NCBI GenBank assembly: GCA_965237965.1
Contig: CBDEGT010000003.1
Span: 248,001-312,000, forward strand
Reading direction: 5' to 3'
DNA length: 64,000 nt
Source: UBA2988 sp965237965
GTDB taxonomy: Bacteria > Gemmatimonadota > Gemmatimonadetes > Longimicrobiales > Gaopeijiaceae
The notes beneath the pieces are model-generated. The model was given only the letters and a program-made list of their open reading frames with translations. It searched no databases and had not been told where the DNA came from. This document shows positions 7,935-16,950 of this stretch, one piece after another; position 1 is the first letter of the stretch; the number at the start of each line of letters is the position of its first letter. Position numbers and translations under genes: made by a program.

Positions 7935-9343
7935 GGTTTCCCTCCAATGGTTCTGCCCAGCTGGTACCGGAGCGACGCCTCCAACGCCTCGAACCTGAAC
8001 CGGTACCCCGCGGCGATCAATCGCGCCGGTCGTGCCCGCTGGCTGAAGAGCAGCGCCTCTTTCCCCATCTCTCCCAAGCCCGCCTTCACCATCAGAGCCG
8101 GGGCCGGAACCAGCGAGGGACGGCCGAGCACCCGTCCCAGCACGTCCGCGAAAGTCGCGTTGGTGACGGGGTCGGGCGCGCAGACGTTGACCGGGCCGTT
8201 CAGGCGCTCGTCCATCAGAGCATGCAGGATCACGCCCACCGCATCGTCCAGGTCGATCCACGAGATGTACTGTCTACCGTCGCCGACCCTCCCCCCGATC
8301 CCCATGCGAAACGGAATCAGCACCTTCTCGAGCATGCCCCCCTTGGGGCTCAACACCGGCCCCGTCCGGAGCAGCACGACGCGTACTCCGGCTCCCTGCG
8401 CCCGGCGCGTCGCCTCCTCCCAGGCTCGCGTGACGTCGGCCAGGAATCCCCTGCCCTGCCCAGCGTCCTCGGCCAGCACCTCGTCTCCTCGGTCCCCGTA
8501 GAAGCCGACCCCCGAGGTCGACACCAGCGTGGGCGGCCCTCCCTCGTGCGTGGCGGCGATCGCGCGCGCGATCAGCTCGGTGCCGCGCACGCGGCTCTCC
8601 ATGATCCGCCGCTTCTTCTCTGGCGTCCAGCGCGGGAGCTGCACGAGCGGCTCACCGGCCAGGTGGACGACGGCGTCCACCCCGCGCAGCCGTTCAGAGT
8701 CGATCTCGTCCCGCTCGGGACTCCAGTAGATCGCTCCCTCCACGCGAGCCGCGTCGCGGCTTCGCACGAGCCGCTGGACCCGGTGCCCTCCGGTGGTGAG
8801 GAAGTGAGCCAGGGCCGAGCCGATCAGACCGCTGGCACCCGTGATCGCCACGGTGAGCCGGGGGCGCTCGCGCCAACCGGCGTGGAGCACGAGATCGTTC
8901 AGGAGCCGGCGCTTCCGAAACGCGAAGACGCGCGCGAGCTCGCTTTCGACGACCGGGGTGGCGAACCCCTCCACGCCGCCGGCGGCCGGGGGCTCCCAGG
9001 CGATCTCGTCCTCGAGGCGGGTGCCTCCGGACCCGTCGCCCTCGAAGCGGCGGACGTGCGACCAACGCTGGAAGGGGCCCCGGACCTGCTCGTCGGTGAA
9101 GCTCAGGCCTTCCCGGTAGTCGCGGTGGCGCAGGTGCCAGCGGAAGCGGAGCGGGCCCTTCTCGAGTTCCAGCTCCAGCTCGCCACCGTCACGGATCGTC
9201 CCGCGGCGCTCCCGTACACGCACCGTGGCCCAGGGAGGCGCCAGTCGCTCGAAGGCGCCCGGGCGCTCGTGCCAGGCGAACGCCTCTGCGGGCGGACCGG
9301 GCAGGATCGTCTCGTAGCGGAACTGCGGCATGGGGCGCGTCAC
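7931..9343 (-). CDS. TIGR01777-family NAD(P)-dependent epimerase fused to SRPBCC domain
   Basis: This is a two-domain protein of about 470 residues. Residues 1-150 form a SRPBCC (START-like, ligand-binding) domain: FRYETILPGPPAEAFAWHER ... GPFQRWSHVRRFEG. From about residue 165 an atypical short-chain dehydrogenase/epimerase begins (VAITGASGLIGSALAHFLTT, the Rossmann glycine loop), with VVHLAGEPL and the C-terminal NVCAPDPVTNATFADVLGR characteristic of the YfcH/SDR39U1 family. The fusion with a SRPBCC domain is known from several phyla. The substrate is not known for the family. The start is GTG at 9343, with ATG at 9331 as alternative. It is followed by pdxH with a 4-base overlap. Confidence 0.88.
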   Translation of the reverse strand: MTRPMPQFRYETILPGPPAEAFAWHERPGAFERLAPPWATVRVRERRGTIRDGGELELELEKGPLRFRWHLRHRDYREGLSFTDEQVRGPFQRWSHVRRFEGDGSGGTRLEDEIAWEPPAAGGVEGFATPVVESELARVFAFRKRRLLNDLVLHAGWRERPRLTVAITGASGLIGSALAHFLTTGGHRVQRLVRSRDAARVEGAIYWSPERDEIDSERLRGVDAVVHLAGEPLVQLPRWTPEKKRRIMESRVRGTELIARAIAATHEGGPPTLVSTSGVGFYGDRGDEVLAEDAGQGRGFLADVTRAWEEATRRAQGAGVRVVLLRTGPVLSPKGGMLEKVLIPFRMGIGGRVGDGRQYISWIDLDDAVGVILHALMDERLNGPVNVCAPDPVTNATFADVLGRVLGRPSLVPAPALMVKAGLGEMGKEALLFSQRARPARLIAAGYRFRFEALEASLRYQLGRTIGGKP

Positions 9344-9442
9344 CTCTAGATGCGCCAGGGGGCTTCACGCGCCGCCCGGGAACGCCCGCGGGGAACACTG
9401 CCACCCGGTGAAGGGCGCCGACGACCGGCGGGTGCGGGCCGT

Positions 9443-12400
9443 TCAGGACTCCTCTCGACCGATCGGGAATAACGTGCTGAGCAGCTCCGTGAGCCGTCCC
9501 TCGAGACCCTCCCCTTTGACGACCACCCCCGAGGCCTGGTCGGCCAGCTCCCGGCGCTCGCCGAGGCTCAGCTCCTTGGGCGTTATGACGATCACCGGTA
9601 GCCCCGAGTGGTAGGGGTTGGACCGGAGATGACCGAGAAACGTCATCCCGTCCATCACCGGCATGGCGAGGTCGAGGATGACCGCGTCCGGAGCATCGCG
9701 GTGGACCGCGTCGAGCGCCTCCTGGCCGTTCTCGGCCCCCTGCGCCTCGAGCCCGACCTCCTCGAAATGCGCGACCAGCATCTCGCGCACAGAGGCGGAG
9801 TCATCGACCACGAGGACCCGAGCGCCTTGCCGACGCACGAGGTTGCGCCAGAGCACGCGCAGCAGATCCTCGCGCTCCACCGGCTTGGTCACCAGATCGA
9901 CCGCGCCCAGGAGGCGGCTGCGCCCCTCACCGGCGAGAATACTCACCACCACGACCGGGATGTCGCGTAGCTCGGGATCCTTCTTGAGGGCCTTGAGCGC
10001 GTCCCACCCGTTCATCCCGGGCATCATCAGGTCGAGCGTGAGCAGATCGGGCCGCTCCCGGCGCGCCGTTTCGATTCCCTCCAAAGCGTCGGGCGCAGTA
10101 AGGATCGAACAGCCGAACTCCTCCAGATAGTGCGACATGAGCAGCCGCGAGTCGGCCTCGTCGTCCACCACCAGAACCTTGAAGTCACGCAACGCACCGG
10201 ACGCAGCTGCCGCCGAGACGGCAGGCAGAGCTTCCTCATGCACTTCCGCGGCTTGCTCGCTCTTCTCCTCGTCCCGCTGCGGCGCCATCACGATGGTGAA
10301 CACCGAGCCCCCGCCCGCCTCCGAGTCCACCGTCAGATCGTAGCCCATCAACTGACACATGGAGCGCGAGATCGTGAGCCCGAGCCCGGTTCCGCCGAAA
10401 CGGCGGGTCGTGCTGCCGTCCGCCTGTTGGAAGGCCTCAAAGATCGCATCCAGGCGCTCCTTGGGGATCCCGATCCCGGTGTCGATCACACGAATCGCGA
10501 ACGGGGTGCCGTCCGGTTCCGCGTCCACCCGGGCAGTGACCGATCCGTGTTCCGTAAACTTCAGCGCGTTGCCGACCAGGTTTATGATCACCTGCTTCAG
10601 TTTGTGTGGGTCGCTTTCGACGAGAACGGTCGATTCCGGGACGTCCGCGATCAGTTTCACATCTTTGTCGCGCACCTGACCCTCGAGCGACTGGATTGTC
10701 TCTTTCACCAGCGCTCCCACGTCGACTTCCAGGATCTCGAGCTCCACCCGCCCCGCCTCGATCTTCGCCAGGTCGAGGATCTCGTTGATCAGCGCGAGCA
10801 GGTGCCGCCCGTTCACCACGATCCGGTTCAGAAACCCCGTCTCCTGTTGATCGAGGTGCTCCTTCTTGTTCTTGAGGACGATGTTGGCGAAGCCGATGAT
10901 CGAATTGAGTGGGGTACGCAACTCGTGGCTCATATTGGCGAGAAACTGACTCTTCGCCTGGTTCGCCGTCTCGGCGTCCTCTTTGGCCAGGCGGAGGCCC
11001 TCCTCGGCCCGAATCCTGCGGGTCACGTCCTTGCCGAACATCACCGCGCCGGTCACGCCCGCCTCGTCGGTGATGGGATGGCAGTAGATCTCGAACCAGA
11101 TTTCCTGACCCTGCACGGTCTCGTTGCGCAGTTCGGCCAACCGCTCGCCCGACAGCGTACGCCGATACATTTCATCGTAGTACGGGACGTCCTCGGACAG
11201 GAACACGCTGCGCGGGTCGTCGCCCATTTTCGGCTCGCGACCCGTGCGTGCCTCGACAGCGAGCGCAAATGCGGAATTGAACGTGATCAACCGCTCGTCG
11301 CGATCCACCGACCAGATCGTGTCGCCGGTGTTCTCCACTAGGGCTGCCAGGTTCGCTCGGGAGGCCGCCAGCTCCCTCTGGGCGCGGCGCTGTTCGGTCA
11401 CGTCGCGGAAGATGGCCTGGGTCGCAACCGGTGTGCCGTCCCGCATGAGCACGTTGGCGCTGCCGGAGCAGATCACGGGACGGCCATCCTTCGCCTTGAA
11501 CTTGACCACCATGCGGTCGACGCGCTCTCCGGACATGACGCGCTCGAAATCGCCGATCACACGCTCCCGGCTGCTCGGGTCGATCAGGTCGAACAGCGTA
11601 CGCCGCTCCAGATCGTCCTCGGTATAGCCGAGCGTCTCCTCCCACGCACGGTTCACGTAGATAAAGCGCCCATCCGGGGCCACGCTCTGGATCAGGTCGT
11701 TGGCCGTGTCGAGGAAATGCTGGAGCCGCCCTTCTGTGTCGCGCCGAGTGGTGATTTCCCGCGCGAGCTGTGCGTTGACATCACGCCCCGCGTCGAGTGC
11801 TTCGGTCTCGCGCCTGAAGGTGTTGTATACGCTGATCATCAGGCCGATCAGCACCGACAGATACGAGGCGATCTTGAGCAGGTGTCCGGCGTCGTACGCC
11901 GCATCGTAACGACTTACGACCCGCGACATGTACGCGGCGTGTGACACCGTCGCGATCAGGAGCGAGATCAGCAACCAGTGTTCGAAAGCGAGCGTGCGCC
12001 AGTTGCCCTTCCGTAGGTACCCGGTGAAGGCCGCTGCGAATAAGAGGGCGGGAATGAACTCGCCCGGCCGGCTGAACAGCGCGCCGGTCCGGTACGCTGT
12101 CGATAGCGGGATTCCCCCGAAGAAGGCGTAGATCACCATCGCGAGCACTGCGGCGATGGCATAAACCGAGCGTTCGTTTATGGACCCGGTGCCCTCCTCG
12201 CGAGTCTCCCTCCACCATGCGAGCAGGGTGACGAACAGGTAGAGGGACAGATAGAGCCGGCTCGCGGTCCAGGTCCAGGCCGAGAGGTCGGCAGGCAACA
12301 CACCCGGATCGGGTATGTAGAACGGAGAGGTGCGGATCGCATGGTTCAGGTCGAGCAGCGCGGTGCCGATGAACCCAGCGCCGATGAACAGGAAGGTGCC

Positions 12401-12691
12401 ATGCTTGCGGCTGTAGTACCGCACGAGCGCAAGGACGCCCACGATGAACGCCAGTGCGGTGCCTATGGCCTCCGTGAGGGTGTGGAGGGTAGGCCCGGTA
12501 CTCCATGGCGAACGGCGCACGAGAACGGCGCCACCCAGCAAGACCAACGCAAGGACCCAGTAGACCGTTGCGCGCTCCTGCGCTCGGTCGCCGGGAAGGA
12601 GCCGCTTATCCGGCACGGCAGGCTCCACCGTGGGGGGAACCCTCCCAGGGGGAGGCGGTGGGGCCTCGATTACTCCCCTGGGGTCAGCCAC
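9443..12691 (-). CDS. membrane hybrid histidine kinase: MASE3-like sensor, PAS-PAS, HisKA-HATPase, two receivers
   Basis: The order in this 1082-residue protein is as follows. A Pro-rich cytosolic start is followed by about seven membrane segments (residues 45-290) with YYSRKHGTFLFIGAGFIGTA and DLNHAIRTSPFY, as in MASE3 sensors. Two PAS domains (about 320-435 and 445-560) follow, then HisKA with the phospho-His in FLANMSHELRTPLNSIIGFA. The HATPase has N box VIINLVGNALKFTE, G1 IDTGIGIPKE and G2 GGTGLGLTISRSM. Receiver 1 (KVLVVDDEADSR, LLTLDLMMPGM) and receiver 2 (RVLVVDDSASVR, VILDLAMPVMDGM) complete it, each with its Asp. It overlaps the upstream receiver gene by 22 bases; GTG start. The operon supplies an HPt, so a His-Asp-His-Asp relay is likely. 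The signal and output are not visible. Confidence 0.9.
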   Translation of the reverse strand: MADPRGVIEAPPPPPGRVPPTVEPAVPDKRLLPGDRAQERATVYWVLALVLLGGAVLVRRSPWSTGPTLHTLTEAIGTALAFIVGVLALVRYYSRKHGTFLFIGAGFIGTALLDLNHAIRTSPFYIPDPGVLPADLSAWTWTASRLYLSLYLFVTLLAWWRETREEGTGSINERSVYAIAAVLAMVIYAFFGGIPLSTAYRTGALFSRPGEFIPALLFAAAFTGYLRKGNWRTLAFEHWLLISLLIATVSHAAYMSRVVSRYDAAYDAGHLLKIASYLSVLIGLMISVYNTFRRETEALDAGRDVNAQLAREITTRRDTEGRLQHFLDTANDLIQSVAPDGRFIYVNRAWEETLGYTEDDLERRTLFDLIDPSSRERVIGDFERVMSGERVDRMVVKFKAKDGRPVICSGSANVLMRDGTPVATQAIFRDVTEQRRAQRELAASRANLAALVENTGDTIWSVDRDERLITFNSAFALAVEARTGREPKMGDDPRSVFLSEDVPYYDEMYRRTLSGERLAELRNETVQGQEIWFEIYCHPITDEAGVTGAVMFGKDVTRRIRAEEGLRLAKEDAETANQAKSQFLANMSHELRTPLNSIIGFANIVLKNKKEHLDQQETGFLNRIVVNGRHLLALINEILDLAKIEAGRVELEILEVDVGALVKETIQSLEGQVRDKDVKLIADVPESTVLVESDPHKLKQVIINLVGNALKFTEHGSVTARVDAEPDGTPFAIRVIDTGIGIPKERLDAIFEAFQQADGSTTRRFGGTGLGLTISRSMCQLMGYDLTVDSEAGGGSVFTIVMAPQRDEEKSEQAAEVHEEALPAVSAAAASGALRDFKVLVVDDEADSRLLMSHYLEEFGCSILTAPDALEGIETARRERPDLLTLDLMMPGMNGWDALKALKKDPELRDIPVVVVSILAGEGRSRLLGAVDLVTKPVEREDLLRVLWRNLVRRQGARVLVVDDSASVREMLVAHFEEVGLEAQGAENGQEALDAVHRDAPDAVILDLAMPVMDGMTFLGHLRSNPYHSGLPVIVITPKELSLGERRELADQASGVVVKGEGLEGRLTELLSTLFPIGREES

Positions 12692-13041
12692 CGCTCGATG
12701 GCCTCGTGAAGTACGGCTTCGTCGACGATCGGCTTGGTCACGTAGTCGTTGAAGCCGGCACGCAAGTATTTCTCCCGATCCCCGGCCATCGCGTGCGCTG
12801 TGAGGGCGATCACCGGCGTATCCTTCAGGTCCGCATGGTCACGGATCCAAACGAGCACTTCGGTGCCGTCCATCCCCGGAAGGGAGATATCCAACAGGAT
12901 CAGGTCGGGTTGGTCTGCCCCGAGTCCCGCCACCGCCTCTGCCCCGGTCTCGTACTCCGAGATCTCGTAGCTGTCCTCGAGGATCGCCTGCACAAGCAGG
13001 CGGTTGTCGGGATTGTCCTCCACCACCGCGATCTTCTTCAC
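12670..13041 (-). CDS. stand-alone receiver (response regulator without output domain)
   Basis: A CheY-like single receiver domain of 123 residues. IAVVEDNPDNRLL carries the acidic pair, LILLDISLPGMDGTEVL the phospho-accepting Asp, VIALTAHAM the conserved Thr, and DYVTKPI the conserved Lys. There is no DNA-binding or enzymatic domain after it. The GTG start at 13041 follows GGAG and shares GTGA with the stop of the HPt gene. The gene then overlaps the hybrid kinase start by 22 bases. In such operons the single receiver either shuttles phosphate or acts by protein contact. Confidence 0.92.
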   Translation of the reverse strand: MKKIAVVEDNPDNRLLVQAILEDSYEISEYETGAEAVAGLGADQPDLILLDISLPGMDGTEVLVWIRDHADLKDTPVIALTAHAMAGDREKYLRAGFNDYVTKPIVDEAVLHEAIERWLTPGE

Positions 13042-13412
13042 TCTGTCTCCTCCGCGGCCTCTGCCACCGTGGCGGAAAGCTGCTGTTCGGCGGCCGCAAA
13101 CGCCACTTCCAGGCTCGGCAGAAGCGCGGCCACGGCAGCGTGGTCGCCGCCTGCCGCCAGGCCCTCCATCTGGGCCGCGAGCCGGCTCACCTGGACCGCA
13201 CCCACGTTGGCCGCGCTCGATTTCAGTGAGTGGACGCCCCGCTCCGCATCCGCCAGCGCACCCCCGTCCAGCCCCACTCGGACCTGCTCCATGCGAGTCG
13301 GGGCGTTCTCCAGAAAGAGCCGGATCATCTGCGTGAGAAGTTCCGCCCCCCCCCACTCGCGGAGACGTGCCTGTGCCTGCGGGTCGATGACATCGGCGTG
13401 AGGATCGGTCAT
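13038..13412 (-). CDS. HPt (histidine phosphotransfer) protein
   Basis: This 124-residue all-helical protein has the HPt motif GVHSLKSSAANVGAVQVSRL; the His near residue 61 is the phospho-carrier. It would pass phosphate between the receivers of the hybrid kinase and the stand-alone receiver encoded next to it. Start ATG at 13412. It is the first gene of a three-gene unit in which every junction overlaps, which suggests stoichiometric co-expression. Confidence 0.9.
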   Translation of the reverse strand: MTDPHADVIDPQAQARLREWGGAELLTQMIRLFLENAPTRMEQVRVGLDGGALADAERGVHSLKSSAANVGAVQVSRLAAQMEGLAAGGDHAAVAALLPSLEVAFAAAEQQLSATVAEAAEETE

Positions 13413-13511
13413 GTCAGGGAAAGTTTGTGGAGGGATGAGACCAACGAGTAGAGTAGCCGAACGCCGGTGTGGATGGCAATCAGATCGTTGCGGGAGCCGA
13501 GGCCCAGAAGC

Positions 13512-14207
13512 TCAGGGCCGGCTGGCCGCGGCAGCCGGGGGCCCGACCACCGCCGCCCGCAGCGCGCGAAGGCCGCCGGCCACGCCCTCCGGGTGGCGGA
13601 ATACCGCGGAGCCCGCCACGAGACAGCTCGCCCCCGCCCGGGCGGCCTCCCCGGCAGTGCTGGCGTCGATCCCGCCGTCCACCTGGAGCTCCGTGCCCGC
13701 GCGGCCGTGGCGGTCGATCAGATCGCGCGACCGACGCAGCTTCTCGGTGCTGGACGGGATGTAGCGCTGCCCCCCGAAGCCCGGGTTGACCGACATCACC
13801 AGCACAAGGTCCACGACCGGCAGGATCTCACACAGCCCGTCCACCGATGTTGCGGGGTTGACCGAGACGCCCGGCTTCACCCCCAGCTCGCGGATGCGGT
13901 CGATGGTACGGTGCAAGTGAGGGCAGGCTTCCTGGTGCACGGTGAGCGCATCCGCTCCGGCATCGGCGAACGCCTCGAGGTGGCGGTCGGGCTGCTCGAT
14001 CATGAGGTGGACGTCCACGAACAGCGAGGTGGCACGGCGAACAGCTTCGGTCACGAGCGGACCCACCGTGATCGACGGTACGAAGTGCCCGTCCATCACA
14101 TCGACGTGGATCCAGTCCGCGCCCCCCCGTTCGGCCTCTGCCACCTGCTCGGCGAGGCGCCCGAAGTCGGCCGACAGGATCGAGGGAGCCAGCTTGACCG
14201 GGTGCAT
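13512..14207 (-). CDS. rpe: ribulose-phosphate 3-epimerase
   Basis: Rpe interconverts ribulose-5-phosphate and xylulose-5-phosphate on a TIM barrel with a bound divalent metal. All family motifs are present: LAPSILSADFGRL, DWIHVDVMDGHFVPSITVG with metal His/Asp ligands, DVHLMI, LVLVMSVNPGFGGQ with the mobile loop, LQVDGGID and VAGSAVF. Length (231) is normal; the tail is slightly Ala/Pro-rich. It lies 5 bases after rpiA and is the last gene of an fba-rpiA-rpe unit. Confidence 0.96.
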   Translation of the reverse strand: MHPVKLAPSILSADFGRLAEQVAEAERGGADWIHVDVMDGHFVPSITVGPLVTEAVRRATSLFVDVHLMIEQPDRHLEAFADAGADALTVHQEACPHLHRTIDRIRELGVKPGVSVNPATSVDGLCEILPVVDLVLVMSVNPGFGGQRYIPSSTEKLRRSRDLIDRHGRAGTELQVDGGIDASTAGEAARAGASCLVAGSAVFRHPEGVAGGLRALRAAVVGPPAAAASRP

Positions 14208-14212
14208 TTCGC

Positions 14213-14935
14213 TTACGCTCCTTCCCGCTCGAGGACGTGGACCCCGCCCGTCCCGGCGACGATCACGGTCGTCGCCATACCCAGGAACAGCCCGCTCTCC
14301 ACGACACCTGCGCGCCGCCGGAGGGCCTCTTCCACCGTACCGGGACTTTCCATCCCGCCGGGGAACCGACAGTCCACAATGTAGTTGCCGTTGTCGGTGA
14401 GATAGGGAGAGCCGTCGCTCTCCACCCTCAGCTCAGGCTCGCAGCCCAGATCCCGCAAGAAGGGAACGTGTGCGCGCCATCCGAACTGGATGACCTCCAC
14501 GGGAAGCGACGCGCGCGTACCGAGCCGCTGCACGTGCTTGGACTCGTCCACCATGATGAGCAGTCGACGCGAGGCCTCCGCAACCATCTTCTCTCGTAGC
14601 AGGGCGCCCCCGAGGCCCTTCACCAGGTCGAGTCCCGAATCCACCTCGTCCGCTCCGTCCACGGTAAGATCGAGCGGCTGCACCTCGTGGAGCTCGGCGA
14701 GGCCGATCCCGAGCGCCCTCGCGCGCTCGGCGGTCCCGACCGAGGTCGGCACGCCCAGCACCCCCGTCAGCTCACCCCTCCCGATCCGCTCACCGATCAA
14801 CTCCAGGAAGTACGCGACGGTGCTGCCGGTACCCAGACCGACGCGCATGCCGTCGGTGACCCGACCGACGGCCCGTTGCGCAGCCGCGAGCTTGAGCCGA
14901 TCTGCCGTGGGCACTGGATGTGTTGGCGAGTCCAC
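14213..14935 (-). CDS. rpiA: ribose-5-phosphate isomerase A
   Basis: RpiA interconverts ribose-5-phosphate and ribulose-5-phosphate in the non-oxidative pentose phosphate pathway. The family signatures GLGTGSTVAYFLELIGERI, LDLTVDGADEVDSGLDLVKG and GGALLREKMVAEAS (catalytic Glu/Lys region) are all visible in this 240-residue protein. The GTG start at 14935 shares its first G with the TAG stop of the aldolase gene, so the two are coupled. Together with rpe it routes ribulose-5-phosphate to both pentose phosphate branches. Confidence 0.96.
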   Translation of the reverse strand: MDSPTHPVPTADRLKLAAAQRAVGRVTDGMRVGLGTGSTVAYFLELIGERIGRGELTGVLGVPTSVGTAERARALGIGLAELHEVQPLDLTVDGADEVDSGLDLVKGLGGALLREKMVAEASRRLLIMVDESKHVQRLGTRASLPVEVIQFGWRAHVPFLRDLGCEPELRVESDGSPYLTDNGNYIVDCRFPGGMESPGTVEEALRRRAGVVESGLFLGMATTVIVAGTGGVHVLEREGA

Positions 14936-15870
14936 TAGGCTGGAAAGTGTGCCAAAACCTCCTTCTTGACCCGCTCACTCATCGCCAGTGCCTGATCGAA
15001 CGGACGCTGCCACATGTTACGACCGAAGATCAGCCCGCACGCGCCGGCTTCCATCGACACGCGCGCCTTCGCGATCAGGTCATCGTCACCGAGCTTGCTC
15101 CCGCCGCTCACGAGTACGGGCACCCGGCCGGCCGAACGCACGATCCGTTCGGCTCCCTGCTCGTGTGTCCACTCCAGGTTGGCGTAGCCCTTCGGCTGAC
15201 TGGCGTCCTTGGGGCCGTGCTTCGGGATGTTGAGCTTGACGATGTCGGCCCCGAGCTCGAGCGCCATGCGAGCTGCGTAATCGACCGCGTAGAGCGAATC
15301 GCGCCCACCTTTCTCCTCGATCGCCGCGCCCCGTGGGTAGCCCCACACGATCAGAGGCATGTTGTACTTGTCGCAGTCCTCCCGGACCATGTGCATCTGG
15401 AAGATGTCCTCGTCCTGGCGGGGCGAGCCGACATAGAGCGTGTATCCAACCGCGTCGGCGCCCAGCGCGACCGCGTCCTCGACACTACCCGTCAACGTGG
15501 AGAGGGCGTCGTCGTCAGAGGGGACGTTCGACTTTCCGTTGATCTTCAGGATGAGCGGCACCCGCCCCGCGTAACGTTCCATGTACTTGCGTGCGAGCCC
15601 GTAGTGGCACGCCACGCCGTTGTACCCCCCGTCCGCGGCGAGCCGCCATTGGAAGTCTGGATCGGCCGAACCCGGGTTGGGAAAGAAGTCGATCGGCCCG
15701 TGCTCGAGACCCTGATCGATCGGCAGGATGATCAGCGTGCCGTTGCGCAGGCCCGAACCGTAGAAGAGGTGGTGCAGCCGCACCCGCTTGCCCAGGGGGA
15801 GCGCCATGTCGTCGAGTGTGGGTCGGCTGACCTTCGCCTTCATGGGCAGGGCCGCGGTGGTCGGTTCCAT
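14935..15870 (-). CDS. fbaB: class I fructose-bisphosphate aldolase, FbaB/DhnA type
   Basis: This is the archaeal-type class I aldolase, which uses a Schiff-base lysine rather than zinc. Visible motifs are LPIDQGLEHGPIDFF near the start, VPLILKINGKSN, GADAVGYTLYVGSP, PLIVWGYPRG, ADIVKLNIPKH with the candidate Schiff-base Lys, and VPVLVSGGSKLGDD followed by GACGLIFGRNMWQ in the phosphate-binding strands. ATG at 15870 is preferred (GGAG upstream); the open frame continues into the region before the IS, and a second in-frame ATG lies at about 15840. It leads the fba-rpiA-rpe operon. The IS5-like element inserted 55 bp upstream of the start has probably displaced its promoter or replaced it. Confidence 0.92.
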   Translation of the reverse strand: MEPTTAALPMKAKVSRPTLDDMALPLGKRVRLHHLFYGSGLRNGTLIILPIDQGLEHGPIDFFPNPGSADPDFQWRLAADGGYNGVACHYGLARKYMERYAGRVPLILKINGKSNVPSDDDALSTLTGSVEDAVALGADAVGYTLYVGSPRQDEDIFQMHMVREDCDKYNMPLIVWGYPRGAAIEEKGGRDSLYAVDYAARMALELGADIVKLNIPKHGPKDASQPKGYANLEWTHEQGAERIVRSAGRVPVLVSGGSKLGDDDLIAKARVSMEAGACGLIFGRNMWQRPFDQALAMSERVKKEVLAHFPA

Positions 15871-15925
15871 CGTGATCGTTTCTCCGGGCGGATCAGACGT
15901 GAGCGCGGGGTGGCAGTAAAAGCTA

Positions 15926-16739
15926 GGGCCTGTTAACACTATCTGAGAGCCTCGACGATGAGCGCAAAGTGGATGAAGGCCGTGAACATCACGTCGAGCT
16001 TGTCAAAGCGGGAGAAGATTCTTCTGAAGCCTTTGAGTCGCCGAAATAACCGCTCTATTTCGTTGCGACGGCGATACATGATTCGATCGTACTGCCACGG
16101 GCTAACACGGCCCTGTTTGGGTGGCACGACCGGCGTAAACCCCAGCTCCAACACCAATTGCCGTGTTTCGGCCCCCTCGTAGGCCCGGTCCATGATCATC
16201 GACACAGTGGAGTGTACCGGCTTCAACATGCGTAGCAGTTCGCGTCCTTCGGGTGCGTCGTGGTTGTGGCCTGGCGATAGCGAGAAGGTTATCGCGGTTC
16301 GAGCATCTGCGGCAACCATATGAATCTTGGTGGTCCAGCCTCCACGCGACTTCCCGATGGCCTGCGGGCCGTTTTTTTTAGCGCGCCGGTGCCATCAGGG
16401 TGCACTTTGACGATCGTACTGTCGAGCGACAGCGCTTCGATCTTGATCCGGATGATCTGCTCGTCCTGCAGGGCCGCAAAGACACGATCCAGCACACCTG
16501 CCCTGGCCCAGCGATTCATTCGGGTGTAGATCGTATGCCAGTTACCGAAGCGCGCAGGCAACCCGCGCCACTTGCAGCCGTGCTCGGCCACATACAGGAT
16601 CGCGTTAAGCACTTCGAGATTGGAGAAGCTCACATTGCCGCGCTGACGTGGAAAGCAAGCCTCTATCCGACGATATTGGGACTCTGTGATTTTCATAGCC
16701 CCAATATAATACAAATGGGCCTTTAGTGTTAACAGGCCC
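15926..16739 (-). mobile_element. IS5-family (IS427-like) element, copy 1, 814 bp
   Basis: The ends are inverted repeats beginning GGGCCTGTTAACACT, and the insertion is flanked by TA on both sides (15924-15925 and 16740-16741), the two-base duplication expected of this group. The same 814 bp occur in the opposite orientation at 58866-59679. It lies between the divergent fba operon and the aroF leader and separates both from their original upstream sequence. Confidence 0.92.
15939..16696 (-). CDS. IS5-family transposase made by -1 frameshift (orfA 16696-16289, orfB to 15939)
   Basis: OrfA starts at ATG 16696 (MKITESQYRRIEACFPRQRG, the DUF4096-like N-terminal domain, then LDSTIVKVHPDG with the first Asp). 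OrfB supplies IMDRAYEGAETRQL with the second Asp and RRRNEIERLFRRLKGFRRI with the Glu. The two frames meet at eight T in the given strand (A8 in the mRNA, 16372-16379). Slipping back one base there continues the family sequence (KKNGPQAIGKSRGGWTTKIH), a known way this group makes its DDE transposase. Without slippage orfA ends early at 16289. Confidence 0.9.
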
Positions 16740-16810
16740 TAGTTGCGGCTCCGAGGTCGAGCCAGCGCATTCCGCGCGAGTACGTCAACGGTGCCGGTTC
16801 GACCCGCCCC

Positions 16811-16839
16811 TTGACAGCCCTTGCCGAGCAGCTTCAGCT
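16811..16839 (+). promoter_or_regulatory. candidate promoter of the aroF leader
   Basis: A perfect -35 hexamer TTGACA at 16811-16816 lies 33 bases before the leader-peptide ATG. The matching -10 region (about 16833-16839, TTCAGCTT) is poor. It is the only good -35 between the IS and the leader peptide, so it is the best candidate. Confidence 0.4.
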
Positions 16840-16848
16840 TTTCGGACC

Positions 16849-16950
16849 ATGTACACCCACGTGACCCCCGTCCACCTTCCGGCCCTGCGGGCCTTCCGGT
16901 GGTTTTTCTACTACGGCACCCACTCCGGGGGCCGGGGGCACGTGCGCTAG
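16849..16950 (+). CDS. aromatic-amino-acid leader peptide upstream of aroF
   Basis: A 33-codon ORF, ATG at 16849 to TAG at 16950, 109 bases before aroF. Residues 16-22 read F-R-W-F-F-Y-Y: six aromatic residues in seven, using all three aromatic amino acids whose synthesis AroF starts. Upstream residue 2 is another Tyr. In known attenuators such a run makes the ribosome stall when the charged tRNA is scarce. The RBS is weak. The peptide itself would have no function; its codons are the sensor. Support comes from the RNA segments around it, which can form mutually exclusive pairings ending in a terminator. Confidence 0.82.
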   Translation: MYTHVTPVHLPALRAFRWFFYYGTHSGGRGHVR

